Shown: positions 25,501-37,907 of the stretch, in pieces
Layout of the letters: the number at the start of each line of letters is the position of its first letter
Position numbering within the stretch: position 1 is the stretch's first letter
Source: Poecilobothrus nobilitatus
Lineage: Eukaryota; Arthropoda; Insecta; Diptera; Dolichopodidae
Direction of reading: 5' to 3'
DNA length: 64,000 nt
Assembly (NCBI GenBank): GCA_947095535.1
Contig: OX352774.1
Location: 260,249,843 to 260,313,842 of the forward strand
Program-made: the position numbers and the translations under genes
Notes under the pieces: generated by a model
Told to the model about the DNA's origin: nothing
Database searches by the model: none
Seen by the model: the letters and a program-made list of their open reading frames with translations, nothing else

Positions 25501-28500
25501 TTTTGTATGCACTTCACATCCATCTCCACTTTTTGTTATTTATGAGACATATTTATGATTCCTTATTTCCTAAAAGTATGCAATTTTCAGAAACAAAAGG
25601 AAAATGGAGAATTTTTCAGTATTTCTCTCCTTATTTTTCAAATTATATGCATGTTTTATTTCTATGAAAATTTATTATTATTCATAACAAAATACTTACA
25701 AAATTACACACAGAAATTTCAATTTGAAAATTTCCACTTTAAAAGTCTCATATCAAATTGTTTATTAATCATTAAATCATACAGTATTCATTCTATTTTT
25801 AAACCTTTATATCTTGCTTCAATCTATTCTAGATAATAATGCATTTAACGTAATATTTCTATTATAAAATACGATTTTTATTTAAGTAAAATTAATTTTT
25901 TAAAAAAGAAGTGTTTAAAAATAATTTTATGTCGTAAATTCAATTTTTTAGATATAAATCATTTCTTTTTCAAAGATTCTTTATATTTCTTGTCTTTCTA
26001 AATTATAACATTCTTAAAATAATTCTAAAGTGAAAAAAAAATATAATATAATATTAATTTCACTGAATAAAGGACAAAAGATAAAATTATCTTTTAGCAG
26101 TTCCTGAATGTTTGACATTTAATGTTTAGAGAGATGATAAAATTTTCTTTACTAAGAAAATTTTATTGTTTATTTGAGAAATATTTTTCCAAATTCAACC
26201 TTCACCATTAAAATCATTTATTATGAAGAAATTTTTCTTTTTGGATTTCACCCAACATACAGAATACGTATGACGCCAGATCCTTTTTTTAGTTTTTTTT
26301 TGTTTTTATGGAAATTGCTTGTTCTCATTTTTATTTTCCATTAAAGGACACAATATCCTCATTTTGTTGAAAAGTGAAAAAATGTTTACATAAGTAAAGT
26401 ATATATGCATATATATATAGGTATATAATAGTAATAACAGATATATACATCTTCATATATATATATATATATATATAACAGGAGGCAAAAAAAAAGCAAT
26501 TACCTAACATAAATTTATGCCTTAGGATAAGATGAAATGAACAAAACTTAAAAAAAAATAATAATTTACATTACGCCTTAATGTATGCAATGTGTACATA
26601 ATATTATTATATTGTAATGAGTAAAATTTAGCCTTGATTAAGTCATTTATGCTGTGTTTTGGTTTTTTTTTTTATTATATTGTCTTAACTTCTCACAGCA
26701 AGATATCATAATTGAATTCTCTCATTTTCATGGTTTAAAAAATCCTTCATTTGTATAAATCTGCTCATTTTTATGCAAACATTTTTTTATTCTTGTTTGT
26801 GGTCGTTTTCGTATTTGTTGTATTAAGTGCTTTTCAAAAAAATATTTTTTTAATACATAACAAACCTGTCTCTTTTTTCATTAATTTTGATAGCTTATTA
26901 TAATTTTTACTAAAATGATAATCTTCTTGTGATTATTCAAGCTCATCAAAAGATTTTTTTTTTTCTTCTTGATGGTTTTTAATAGTTGTTGTAGACCCTA
27001 AAAACTTCAATTCAATTTAAAAAAATTTAAATTTTATGGAATTTTAAAATATTAAAAATAAATTTTTTGTTTTACAAATTAAATATTTTAAACTTAAATA
27101 CCAGCATTAAAGTCAACGGTTTGAAGTTATTTTAACAATTGCTTTCTACAAGATAAGTGTTATTAAACATAATTGATTTTAGTGATTTTTTCATTTTTTA
27201 AAGAGAAACCATAAGCAAAGCAATGGAAAAGTAAAACTATGTTAAGAAAACTCAAAATAAAAAAGGGAAAAGTTGAAAAAAAGCTTAAATAGCAAACTCA
27301 ATTTCCTCAATCCTATATTAAATTATAAAAATTGATTAACATTATACGATTACTGATTCACTAAAGTTAAATATTTTCATTTGAATTTCTACATATTGCA
27401 GAAATACATATACAAAAAAAAAAGAAAACAAGGATCACAAAACTAATTAATTAATTCATTTCTCTTAACTTTTAGCAAGTAAAAACCAAAACTTGATGTA
27501 ATTAATTAATTATTAAATTATTTGATCTAAAACAGTGGAAAAATGATGATAAAAAACAGTTAAAATTTATTTTAAACAACATCTTAAATTCATATCAAAT
27601 TTATATGCAATTTTAGTTACAATATTATTTTATTCTTCAATATTTTTATATGCTCTTCTTATGCTGTTACTTTTACTGTTTTAGTTGCAACATAAGTATA
27701 AAAAATTTACCACAACATTATTATTGTTATAATTAGCTCAAAAACAAAAAAAAAAATGAAATTTTATTTAATTCGCACTCTAAATTACCAAGTAAACATA
27801 TTTTTGTTTACTGTAACAAAACATTCTAAAATCATCATTAAAAATTTGTTTTCATTTTTTAAATGGAGGAAAAGGAAATTTCAGTACACAGCAGAAATTA
27901 AAAAAAGAATCATTAGAAAACAAAAAAAAGGCAACAAAAAAAATAAATTAATAAATTGGCTAACGAGATTTGAGCGTGTTAATAACAATTTATTTTTGTT
28001 TTCAAATAAATAATAATAAAATAAAATGCAAAACAAAAAACCAAAATTTACTTTAACACATAAATAAATCCATTACAATGTGCCAAAAAACGTGCTACGA
28101 GTTATTTACCCTCTCCTTATTTACATTTTTTTCATTTTCTTTTTTACTTATTTTCTTTGAAGAAAAACGGACATACAGCTGTGAACAGTATATAGCAGTA
28201 GCAACAGTATCAATGGTTTTTTTTTTTTTCTATTTAAATTATTTGTTTCACGTTTCCATATATTTTTTAAGACACTTAACAGACTTCTAATGAATTAGAA
28301 GATTTTTTTCACAAAACATTTTTTATTATATATAGAAACATTTTTTATAATGATTTGATCCTTTTTTAAAACAAATGAGGGGTAATTCTTTATTTCAAAA
28401 GTAATATATAAAATTAAAAATAAATAGATTTTGTATTGAATATGTCTGAAATAAATTTCTATTACAAAAAATTATTCCACAAAAAAACTATAAAAAATAT

Positions 28501-30833
28501 CATAATTCTATAGAAAATTGAAAAGCTTGATAAAAAATCCTTAAAATTTAAGAATACATAATCATAACACTAATCAAAATGGGAAAATATAATTTTACAA
28601 TTTTTTGTTCACCATTTAAATCTAGAAAAATTAAAATATGTAAATCGCAGTCGCAGTTATATTTTTGTATACAACTGTATTTGACATTTTTATTTAGTAA
28701 ACCTAAATAAATACCACCCAAGTTTTTATAGTAAAATGTGCTGTTCGATGAGCGTGAAAATATAAAAATTCATATTTAAATCTAATTATATTGTACCCAT
28801 TCATTTGTATAAATTTGTATACTACAAAATGAACAAAGAACTTTTATTACCATAAAACAAAATGAACACGTCTAATAAGTGTAATTATTATAAAAAAAAA
28901 AAAAAAAAAAACAGAAATTCTTATTTTGAAAATTGGACAAACAAACAAAAAAAAAGCAAAAAATTAAATTTAAAAGGAGGAAAGCCGGAAATAACTAATA
29001 AACGCAAACAACAAATCTCGTAAGTGCTAACAATTACTGGGTTTTCTCATGAAATCTAAATTAACTGATATGCAAAAATTACTGCCTACACAATATTATT
29101 TAAAGTTTCACAAATTAGTTTTTCTCAAATTATCAAAAGGAAAAGCAAAGGGACTTATTTTTTTTTAGAAAGTCATAATATAAAGTAACCATTTCAACTT
29201 TTACAAAATATTTTATTAAATGGGGAACAATAAATGACAATAAATCACACTATCTTTTTACAAAATTTTTAAATGGTGTTAAAATGCTACGCCAAATTCT
29301 AAAAATGTGAAAAAGAATGAAATAAAATAACATCAAAATATATAATAAAAAAAAATAAAATAATTCTTGTATAAGATAACAGATGTCGCACAAATAAAAA
29401 TATTTATTTGCTTTCAATAGCTATATTCGAGTAATCAATGGCCTAGTAGCCTACTAATGATTCCAGAAATTGAAGCTTATAGTCAAATATCAATAATAAA
29501 AGATTTAATGAATATTCTATGATAATTATAGGAGTGGAAAAGGCAACCAAAAAAAAATATATACATATAAGTAGACAAATTAACTTGTGTAATTTTGTGA
29601 TGGCATTTTACAGCTATTTCCACCGTTCATAATAAAAAGAGTTATAAAAAAAATTGCCAAAACAACGAAAGAAGAATAGAAAATTAAAAATTTGATCACA
29701 ATAACCGAAGAAAGTCATTATTTTGTCTTATTTAATTATTGTATAAAAAAGGATTCTTAAAAATACACTTGCATCGTTCTGTTTTCGCTTCCTAATAATC
29801 AAATTCCCGTACTGATAAGATTCCGTACTGATTTTTTTAATCAGGCGAGTTTATATATGTATATACAATTACAAATATATACATATGGTCACTAAATTTT
29901 CTTTATGTATACCTACATGTATACATTTAGGAAAATCATAAAAAATTTTTATACAATAATATTTCCGTTTTAAATCAAAAACGTATGCTTCATATAAAAC
30001 ATTAAGTTAAGTTATTTGCGAGCTGATTAATGTTTGACATTTCCTATCCAAAAAAAAAAAAATACTTTTCTTAAGTGTTCTGACCTTTATTTGGGTTTTC
30101 CAAACATTAACTTTTTTACTATACAAACAACAAACCAAATATATACTTAAAATGCATGATAATCTAAAAATAAATATGTCCTTTTTTTTTAAGTTTAAAT
30201 TGATATTCAATCCAAACAATTTAAATAATATCAAATATATTGTATATTAATTTAAATATATGTGTATTATATAAAAATATAATGTATATATTTAAATTTA
30301 CAATCATTATATTTTTATGATTTTTATTATTCAAAAACAAAAAAATAATTATTTCAGTTTAATCAAAATGTTTTTAAACTAATTAAAAATCAAAGGATTA
30401 TTCAAGGATATTTTTAATAAAATATCTTGATTCATCAAAAATTTATATTCAATGATTTTAGTATTCAATTAAAATTTATTCGAATATATATATATCTATT
30501 TTTAGATCGTTTATTTTTAATTAAACTTTTTTAATATATAGTGTATTCATAAGAGTGGTGAAATCGAAAATGGTATAAGGATTTGTTTTCATAGAATTGA
30601 AAAACAACAAAAAAAATACAAAAATTTTTAGTTAGCAGAGTAATTTTAACATAAATTTTATATTTTGGAAAATTTTTCATATATTTATAGAATTATAGTT
30701 ATTTTAATGATTCGATTCAAAAAATCTTGTAACATTCTCATAAAAAATGAATTATTTTTACCGACCACATACAATTATGTATAAGGTAGGTATTGTTTTC
30801 ATATTAAAAATTTATACCCGAGATTTCGGCAAA
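22591..30833. other. AT-rich non-coding DNA, no gene seen
   Basis: More than 8 kb without a supportable gene. (AT)n runs occur at about 26455-26477. Open frames at 25555-25836, 27756-28013 and 28078-28290 are Phe/Ile/Lys-rich, follow homopolymers and have no splice context, so they are taken as chance. Confidence 0.5.
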
Positions 30834-31150
30834 TATGCACTACTCCGGTGTGGAGAAGGCTGAAAAAAAAATTGTTAACATGATATCCGTCTGTGTGTGT
30901 ATGTGTGTAGGTATGTCTGTGGACACGTGTACAGCTAAAACGACTGAGCGAAATTTTTTTTGCAATTTCATATTTAAGGTTTGGTCGTAAATATCTCGGA
31001 TTGATAAGCTTTTGGAGCAAATCGGACAACTGCAAATGGTAAAATGGTAGTTTACTAGTGTATTTTTTAAGTTTTTTACGAATATTTCGTAACAGCAAAA
31101 TTTTATGAGGAAAATTATTAAGAAAAAGTTGTTACACAAGTAAAGAGCAA
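30834..31150 (+). repeat. Dispersed repeat with (TGTG)-type 'tccgtctgtgtgtgtatgtg' core
   Basis: Starts atacccgagatttcggcaaa. It then has tccgtctgtgtgtgtatgtg, gtctgtggacacgtgtacag, ctaaaacgactgagcgaaat and a 'ctcggattgataagcttttg' stretch. Insect genomes carry many non-coding transposon segments with 'gtctgtc…gctaaaacgactgaacgaatt' wording. Two minus-strand open frames across it share the same DNA in different frames and are chance. Confidence 0.5.
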
Positions 31151-34100
31151 CAACTTACTACATCTACATAGAATATTTTTTGATCCGACTAACTTTAACT
31201 TTTATTTAATTTTTTTTCTCAAGTCCAAATTTCATACATAACCACTCCATATGAATTTATATGAACAATGTTTTTTTGTTTTTTTTTTTGTATCTCTAAA
31301 AATTTATATATTCGTTTAAAATTTTTTTGTTGGTGACATAAAATTAAAACGGTAAAATTTTTGTTAGCAAATTCAATATTAATTTTATGTTTGTTTTGTA
31401 TTTGTTTACAGTTTTTATTATTTTTTACTTTTAATATTTTTGAATGAAAAAAAAATCATGAACATGTACCTACATTACATAATAATGGAAATGGATGTAT
31501 GAATGAATGCACATATATTTTTACGATTTCATTATTATCTATTATATTATCTATTGTTATTGAATAAAACAAAATGTTGTTAAATTATTAAAAGTTATTT
31601 TGCTTTGATATAAATTATTATGTAAAAAATCTATAAATTTTGGCATTGTAATTTTTGTGTAGTAGCGGTCGGTCCTGTGGTGGAGACAGCTGATATTTTA
31701 TTTATAGTATCCTAAAATGTGCAAACTAGTAAATTTTTCTCACTTTATTTATGTAAACAGTAATTAATTCTGATTGTAATATTTATTTTATCATATTACA
31801 TTAGCTATAGAAAAACTGCTCAGTTTTTTAAATCTATTTTTATTCAATATAAATAGATAAAAGTTTTATATTTATATATAAAACTATTCAGACTATAGGA
31901 GGAGTTATAGAAGATGGGAACAATTATGAAGAATTGGACATAGTCAAATATGAATAAGATTTTGACTGGAGTTTATGTTTAATTTTCTTTTGAACTTTTC
32001 AATATTATGTAAATCGATCTTTTTAACTAGGAATACAGATTTGAGCAATATATTCCACATATGAGATGTTCAAGAATCAATTTTGAAGACTCTTTCGTTT
32101 GTCACTTTTATAATTTAGATCGTGTAAAAATGAATATTTGTACCACTTTTTGTCCCTTTGTCGAAAATTTTTAAATGATGAAAATTAATGAGAAAATTCA
32201 ACACCTTTGCCAAATATTTTTGGGGCAAAAATTTTAATTTTAACCCTTTTTATGTTCAACTTTGTTCGACTTTAAAGTATGTTAATGTAAATTTAAATAA
32301 GGACGAATGTAAAACCAAACGTATATTTTCCAAAGAACAATAAAAATAGTTTAGAATATTGTAACTTACACTAAAGTTTTTAATTTTAAATTTTAAGAAT
32401 TTTATATATAAGAAATAATTATGAAAAACAAAGAGACACTTTCTTTAATTTGAAGGAAACCGTATAAAATTAAGGAAAACACATGTAAAAATTTAATGTT
32501 GATACTTAAATTTTCAAGTTTGACTTTATATAATTTTGTACACGTGTCTAAACATATAGTAATTTGTCAAGTTATAACCTCTAATAGCTCTTAAACATCT
32601 AATAGCGGGAAGGTATAAAAGCATTTTCTGAGATAACTTTCAATTCTATAAGATATTCAATTCTATAAAACACTAAATTTCAAAAAATTCTTTTATTTTA
32701 ATATTGATTTACAAAGCTTAAAAAAATATCCTATTGTTTAACGTCTTTATAGATTGTAAAACTATTAAGAAAAATCTGATATATAAAAATATGAAAACGG
32801 GGAGCTATAAACTTTTGAGTGATATAGCTCATAAATGGGTGAACCTAAACATAAACAAGTTGTTCAACAACATTAATTTTTTAAAGAGATCTATCGTTAA
32901 AATTCCATTTCAAAAAACGGTGTAAAAGTTTTATAATCACACAAAACTAGCGGACGGACAAATTAAAACTAACAAGCATATTTCTCAAATTTTCGCAACA
33001 AATAATCTATTAACAAAAAAAACATTAAAGAAAAAAAAATATAAAAAAACATAAAAGAATTACACTTGTTTAATTCATTTTTTCTTAACTCACATACATA
33101 TACGTAAAACAAAAAATACACTGTGATTAAGTGATGTAAAATAAATATAATTGAAACAATTCTTTTTATTATTCTTATAGCTTTTTTTCAACTGTGATAT
33201 TTTTTTTTGCTATTAAGTTTGCAATATTCTCATTAATCGATTCATTAATTTATTATAATAAAAGATTATAATTGAATTCCATCAATCAAATTTTATTTTA
33301 TTTTTTTTTTCGCATAAAATTAAAAGTGCGAAAAAAATAAAAAAAAAAATAAAATAACAACAAACAATCAATAATTTGAATTATGATTGGCATTTCCGAC
33401 TTATCATAAATTGTTTAAATTTTTTTTTTTTTTCAATTTTAATTTTATAAACATTTTTAACTTTTAAATACAATCAGAAAAATTTGATTTAATTTTTTAA
33501 CAGAATTTTCTACTTTACATATTTTTCATATTTTCCATTTATAAACCACCAAAACATTTTCTTTTTTTTTTTTTTTTTTTTTATATAAAACTGTTTATAT
33601 AAAGTTTTCCATTAAAAAAAAAAAATCTTTATTTTTTTTTGTATCGTTTTTTTTTTCTTTCATTTTGCTTTTAAGTTTTTAACAATATTTTTAAATGTAC
33701 TTTTTTTGTAAATTTGTTTAAAAAATTAAATTTTTTTTAAAGTTTCAATGTCAAAATTAAAAATGTTTTATAAGTATAATGACGTTAATAAATGTATAGA
33801 TTACTTTCGTAGGCTATTGGATTAATATTTAGTATATATATATACGTCATAAAAGAAAAATGTATTTTAACAACACCCACTTTTATTTTACGGTTTCGTC
33901 ATAGAAAATGGAAAAAAACCCAAACAAAATATAAAATTATTTAAATGGAGAATACTCAAAATTACGAAATAAATAACTTGAAAGAATGAAAAGTAACAAA
34001 AAAAAAAAAAAAATAGAGGAAATATTACAAAAAATTTTAAACAAAAAAAGGTTAAAGGTCTTTATTATACTTATATTTATATCGTTAATTTTTATTATTA

Positions 34101-34189
34101 GAAACTATAGATTGAATAATGAGAATTGTTAGTCGAACTAATTTTGAATTCTGAAAAAGTTGAACGTTTTAATATTTTTTTTTTTTTTA
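31151..34189. other. AT-rich non-coding DNA, no gene seen
   Basis: Includes strong T runs around 33420, 33561-33582 and 33620-33655. A less AT-rich spot at 31660-31690 (gtagcggtcggtcctgtggt) has no recognisable content. Confidence 0.5.
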
Positions 34190-34360
34190 CTAAGGGAGGT
34201 GAAAATTATCTAAAGAATCCTATAATAACGCCTTGGTATAATATCAGATTCAGATTACATAATAAACGGATCTCTCCCTTTAACCAATATCATATGGAAT
34301 GGTATATAACAACCAACGCAATATATTGGCTATAGAGAGTAGAAATAGAAAAGGATTTTA
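34190..34360 (+). repeat. GGGAGGTG dispersed repeat, copy A
   Basis: ctaagggaggtgaaaatta opens it, with taataacgccttggtataat, caacgcaatatattggctat and agagagtagaaatagaaaag in the same order as in the copy at 40646. A T run precedes both. Confidence 0.6.
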
Positions 34361-35280
34361 AATCTCTCCTACAATCCTTTTTAAATTCTTTTACTTGAAA
34401 AAAAAAAAAATAGGCAACTTTATAAAAAATAAAATAAAAAAAAATTATTTACTTCTGGAGGATGGTGACTTTTATTACATACAATTAAAAAAAAAAAAAA
34501 AAATTTTTTAAATGACTTCAGAATAAAAATGTTAAACAAAAATGTTGAACAAAGTTTTTGTAATCGTGATAATTGTAAAAAAAAAAAGAAAAAAATGTCA
34601 TTATATTCATAAATCTTTAAATATATTTCTTTTTTTTTTTTTTATTATTCTTCGTTTTATTTTCCATGACAACATTTGTATAAAACATGACCACAATTAG
34701 TAATATAATTAGTTAAATTTATTAAACGTAAGTTAACAATTATTTAACGTACGTGTAACAAAGTATTTTTTTATTTTTGTTTTTTTTTTTGTTTTTTTAT
34801 TAACTTAAATTTTCTTTTTAACTCTTACTTTTATGTTTTTTTTTTTTTGTTTTTTATTTTTGTCATACTGTGAATTTTTTGATTTATGTTTTTTAATAGT
34901 TAGATAATATATGGGTGAAAATTAAATTAAATGTTGTATTTTATTTTTATTTTTATATTTAAAAAATGAAGGTGTTCTTTATAGTGTCAAATATATACAT
35001 ATATATATGTAAAATTATCATTAAAAATAAAAAAAAAATTGCGTAATGATTTTGAAGAAGAAAAAAATAAAAATGTATTGTATTATAAATTAATTGTCAC
35101 GAATGTAAAATTAAAATTTCCTATTGCTAGTGTTTGAAAGAATTTATTTATTAATTCAAATCTTATGTTTAGGAAATATTAAAATAAAATATCCTTTTAA
35201 ATCTAACCAATTTTTATTTTTTTTTTTTTATTTTTAATTTTTAATTGCTCTAAAAGAGCTTTGGAGCTCGTACACAGAGT
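34361..35280. other. AT-rich non-coding DNA, no gene seen
   Basis: Homopolymer A and T runs only. Confidence 0.5.
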
Positions 35281-35360
35281 TTCTATAGGTTGATGCAGTG
35301 CATAAGGAATCGGTCCTTCAGACGAAAGTCTCAGATTCAAATTCCGGTCAGGTCAAAATA
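35281..35360 (+). repeat. tRNA-like relic, possibly same group as 1439-1511
   Basis: gcataaggaatcggtccttc, agacgaaagtctcagattc and aaattccggtcaggtc keep the order of the anticodon to B-box part of the tRNA-Glu-like element at 1439 (cctttcatacgaaagatctt, ggttcaaaccccgg). The A box is not recognisable. Confidence 0.3.
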
Positions 35361-37150
35361 TTATATAATTATACGCAAGAAAAAAGAAATATATAATTAT
35401 AATTTAATACTTGTACCGATGGTCTAAATCCTGGCGGACCAAGATCCTAAATTTATAATTGAGAAAAATAAGTAATAAGTATATGTTTCAAAATATTTTC
35501 GGTTCTTCACCTATTGCAGGATTTTTCATTTTGTATTGAAGAGAGCCTCTTCTTTCAAATGATACCAATGAGCTGACGTTTAACTATTTTTAGTTTATTT
35601 ATTAAACCTTAAATCAAAACTTAAGTATAAGTTGATGAATTCAGTGTTTTTATTTTGATAAGTTCTTTTATTGTCTTGTATAGTCTGATATAAAAAAACT
35701 CATACTTTGGACATGATCTTTATGCTGCAACATGAGACGAATTTAGAATTGTTCTTCTCCTTATAAACCTATATATTTCGTTAGTATTATAACTTGATTT
35801 ATTTTAATTTTATTTCTTGTATTTTATTTTTGGTGCACTTAACATCCTTTATATTAAGCGTGCTTTAAAGTTGTGCTTGTCACCATAGGTGAATTTAATA
35901 ATAGCGATATATAGCATAGCAATGATAGTATCGTCTACTATTTTTTATCTTATATAAATAATATTTACACATTTACTGTAAATTAGCGAAATTAGATTTA
36001 TTATAAACCACTTATTAATAATTTAATAAAAATAAATATAATTTTATTAAGTAGAGCAGAGCGTTGGTTAGTTTTAAGTATAGATTAATTTTAGCTTAAG
36101 TATAAGTAGACAAAGTTTTAATTATAATATTTAAGAGTCATAAATTAATAAATATGCCGTGAGAAAGTATATACTATATACATTAATATGACACAAGCAT
36201 CAGTGCTACTTATGTTAAAATATTGTACATGTCATAAATTCATATGAAATGTCACATTTAAACAAACCATATGATTGTCAGTTTGGCGAGACATATATCT
36301 AATTTATTAATCATTTATAAATATTTGATTTATGTTATTTTATTATAAATTGTAAGTATATTGTCATTGTTCTGAAGCCGTAAATAAAAAAATAAATCTG
36401 TTATTACTAATATTCTTTCAAAATTTTATCGATATTTTTAAAAGTAAAGCTTACTCATAACATTATTCTCTTTAAAAAATATTTGCAACTTTTTTTTTTA
36501 ATATAAGTAACGCGGTGGAATTCTATTAAAAAAAAAAAATTTATAAAAAACTGTCAAACTAATTGAAATGAACATATTTCGAAAAAAAAATCTATGAAAA
36601 TTTTGAGAAAATTTAAAACTTTTATTTACTTGAATCGTATTTTGAATCATATTTTGTAAATTTGAACTCAGATGCATTATCTCCTTAAATTTAAGATAAT
36701 TTTTAATTAACAATATTAAAGATATTTAATATTAATTAAGATAGTATTTTAAAGTTTGTGTCTTAAAGTGTCTTAGTAAAGTTTTTTATTAACTTAAAAA
36801 TGCACAATATGCCGAAGCGAGATTTGAATTATTTGTGCCTCATTGTACTTGCAAAAGAATCTTTCTGTATTTTCCCACATTTTCTGTTAATGCTTTTATA
36901 AAAATTTTGGGCTTGAGTATATCTACCTATCACCATAATGTTTTTTTTTACTTTCCTCTTAAATTTTTTTTTTTTCTATAAAAACGTCTGAATTCATTCG
37001 TCAGAATATTAATATAAGCATTTCAATGTCCGCCTTATATCAATCACCAAAACAATATTGTTTTATATTTTAATTAAAATTTACAAAGTAACGGTATTTT
37101 ATTATAAAAATTTTTGTTATACAATACTGAATATTTTAAATAGTTACATT
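35361..37150. other. AT-rich non-coding DNA upstream of Slob
   Basis: No gene seen. It could hold 5' UTR exons or regulatory DNA of Slob, but nothing in the sequence shows this. Confidence 0.45.
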
Positions 37151-37185
37151 TAGCGGCCTCGTTGGCCTGGTTGGTAAGAGCGTTT
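37151..37185 (+). repeat. SINE head fragment (A-box part only)
   Basis: agcggcctcgttggcctggt followed by tggtaagagcgtttta matches the first ~35 bases of the SINE family, with A box TGGCCTGGTTG, then similarity stops. Loss of the 3' part while the 5' end is kept is unusual for LINE-mobilised DNA and suggests later deletion or a chance remnant. Confidence 0.45.
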
Positions 37186-37833
37186 TACATTATATTCACA
37201 GAACACTTAATTTAATTAATTATAGCCTGTTCATTTTACCGAGATTTTTACGTTCACGTTAAAGACGATTTTTTAATTAACCCAAAACAAAAAAAAAAAA
37301 AATAAAATCATTTTCTACTATATATACTTCAAACTGAAATTACATAACCGTTTTGACATTTATATACTCATTTTTATAATATCTATAGAACCACTCAACC
37401 TAATCGATTAAATTTTATCACTTTAATATCTGGCTCATTGTTTTCTGAATTTGGTTTTGATAAAATATTCAATAAAATTACCACATTCATAATATTATTT
37501 TTATTTTTACCAAAAAAAAAAAAAAACAAAAATAATACATACTTACATTACAAATTACAACTATAGCAGCAAATCAGGAAATTATGTACCTGTTTAAATA
37601 GATATCATTGAGATGTAAATCGGAAATTAAAAAAAAAAACTAAATAATGATACTTTTATCCTTGATATTCTAATACTTCAGTGTTTTTTTAGAACTAATT
37701 TAGTTAAATAACATTTAAATTAGATTTTTAAAATTTTTAGAAAAGGAATCGATTTAATATTTTATAATTTAAAAATTTAAAAAAAAAGTTTTTATTAATG
37801 GTTTTTTTTTTTTTGTTTATTTAATCATTTCAG
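37186..37833. other. AT-rich DNA just upstream of Slob exon 1
   Basis: Ends in a long T tract and tttcag acceptor (37831-37833), which suggests that the first Slob coding exon is preceded by an upstream untranslated exon not located here. Confidence 0.4.
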
Positions 37834-37865
37834 AACGATCCTGTGACATTTCTTGTTGCAGAGCA

Positions 37866-37907
37866 ATGCAACTTGATTTAAAACATACTGCTAAAAATTG
37901 GTGGATA
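37866..37907 (+). CDS. Slob: Slob exon 1, membrane isoform (start codon exon)
   Basis: ATG at 37866 opens MQLDLKHTAKNWWI and runs to a strong donor GTAAGT at 37908, leaving phase 0. The exon probably begins upstream as 5' UTR: a pyrimidine-rich acceptor ends at 37833 (tttcag) and a second at 37862 (ttgcag). The reading frame stays open back to 37834, so an upstream coding exon is not excluded. I chose this ATG because it is the first in frame and the peptide leads straight into the transmembrane exon at 39369 without breaking phase. The short polar start and the WW pair just before the helix fit an extracytoplasmic or lumenal N-terminus. Confidence 0.6.

Noticed and set aside
30799..31139. 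Two overlapping 99-codon minus-strand frames
   Set aside because: Both read the same TG-rich dispersed repeat in different frames, so at most one could be real and neither has a family signature.
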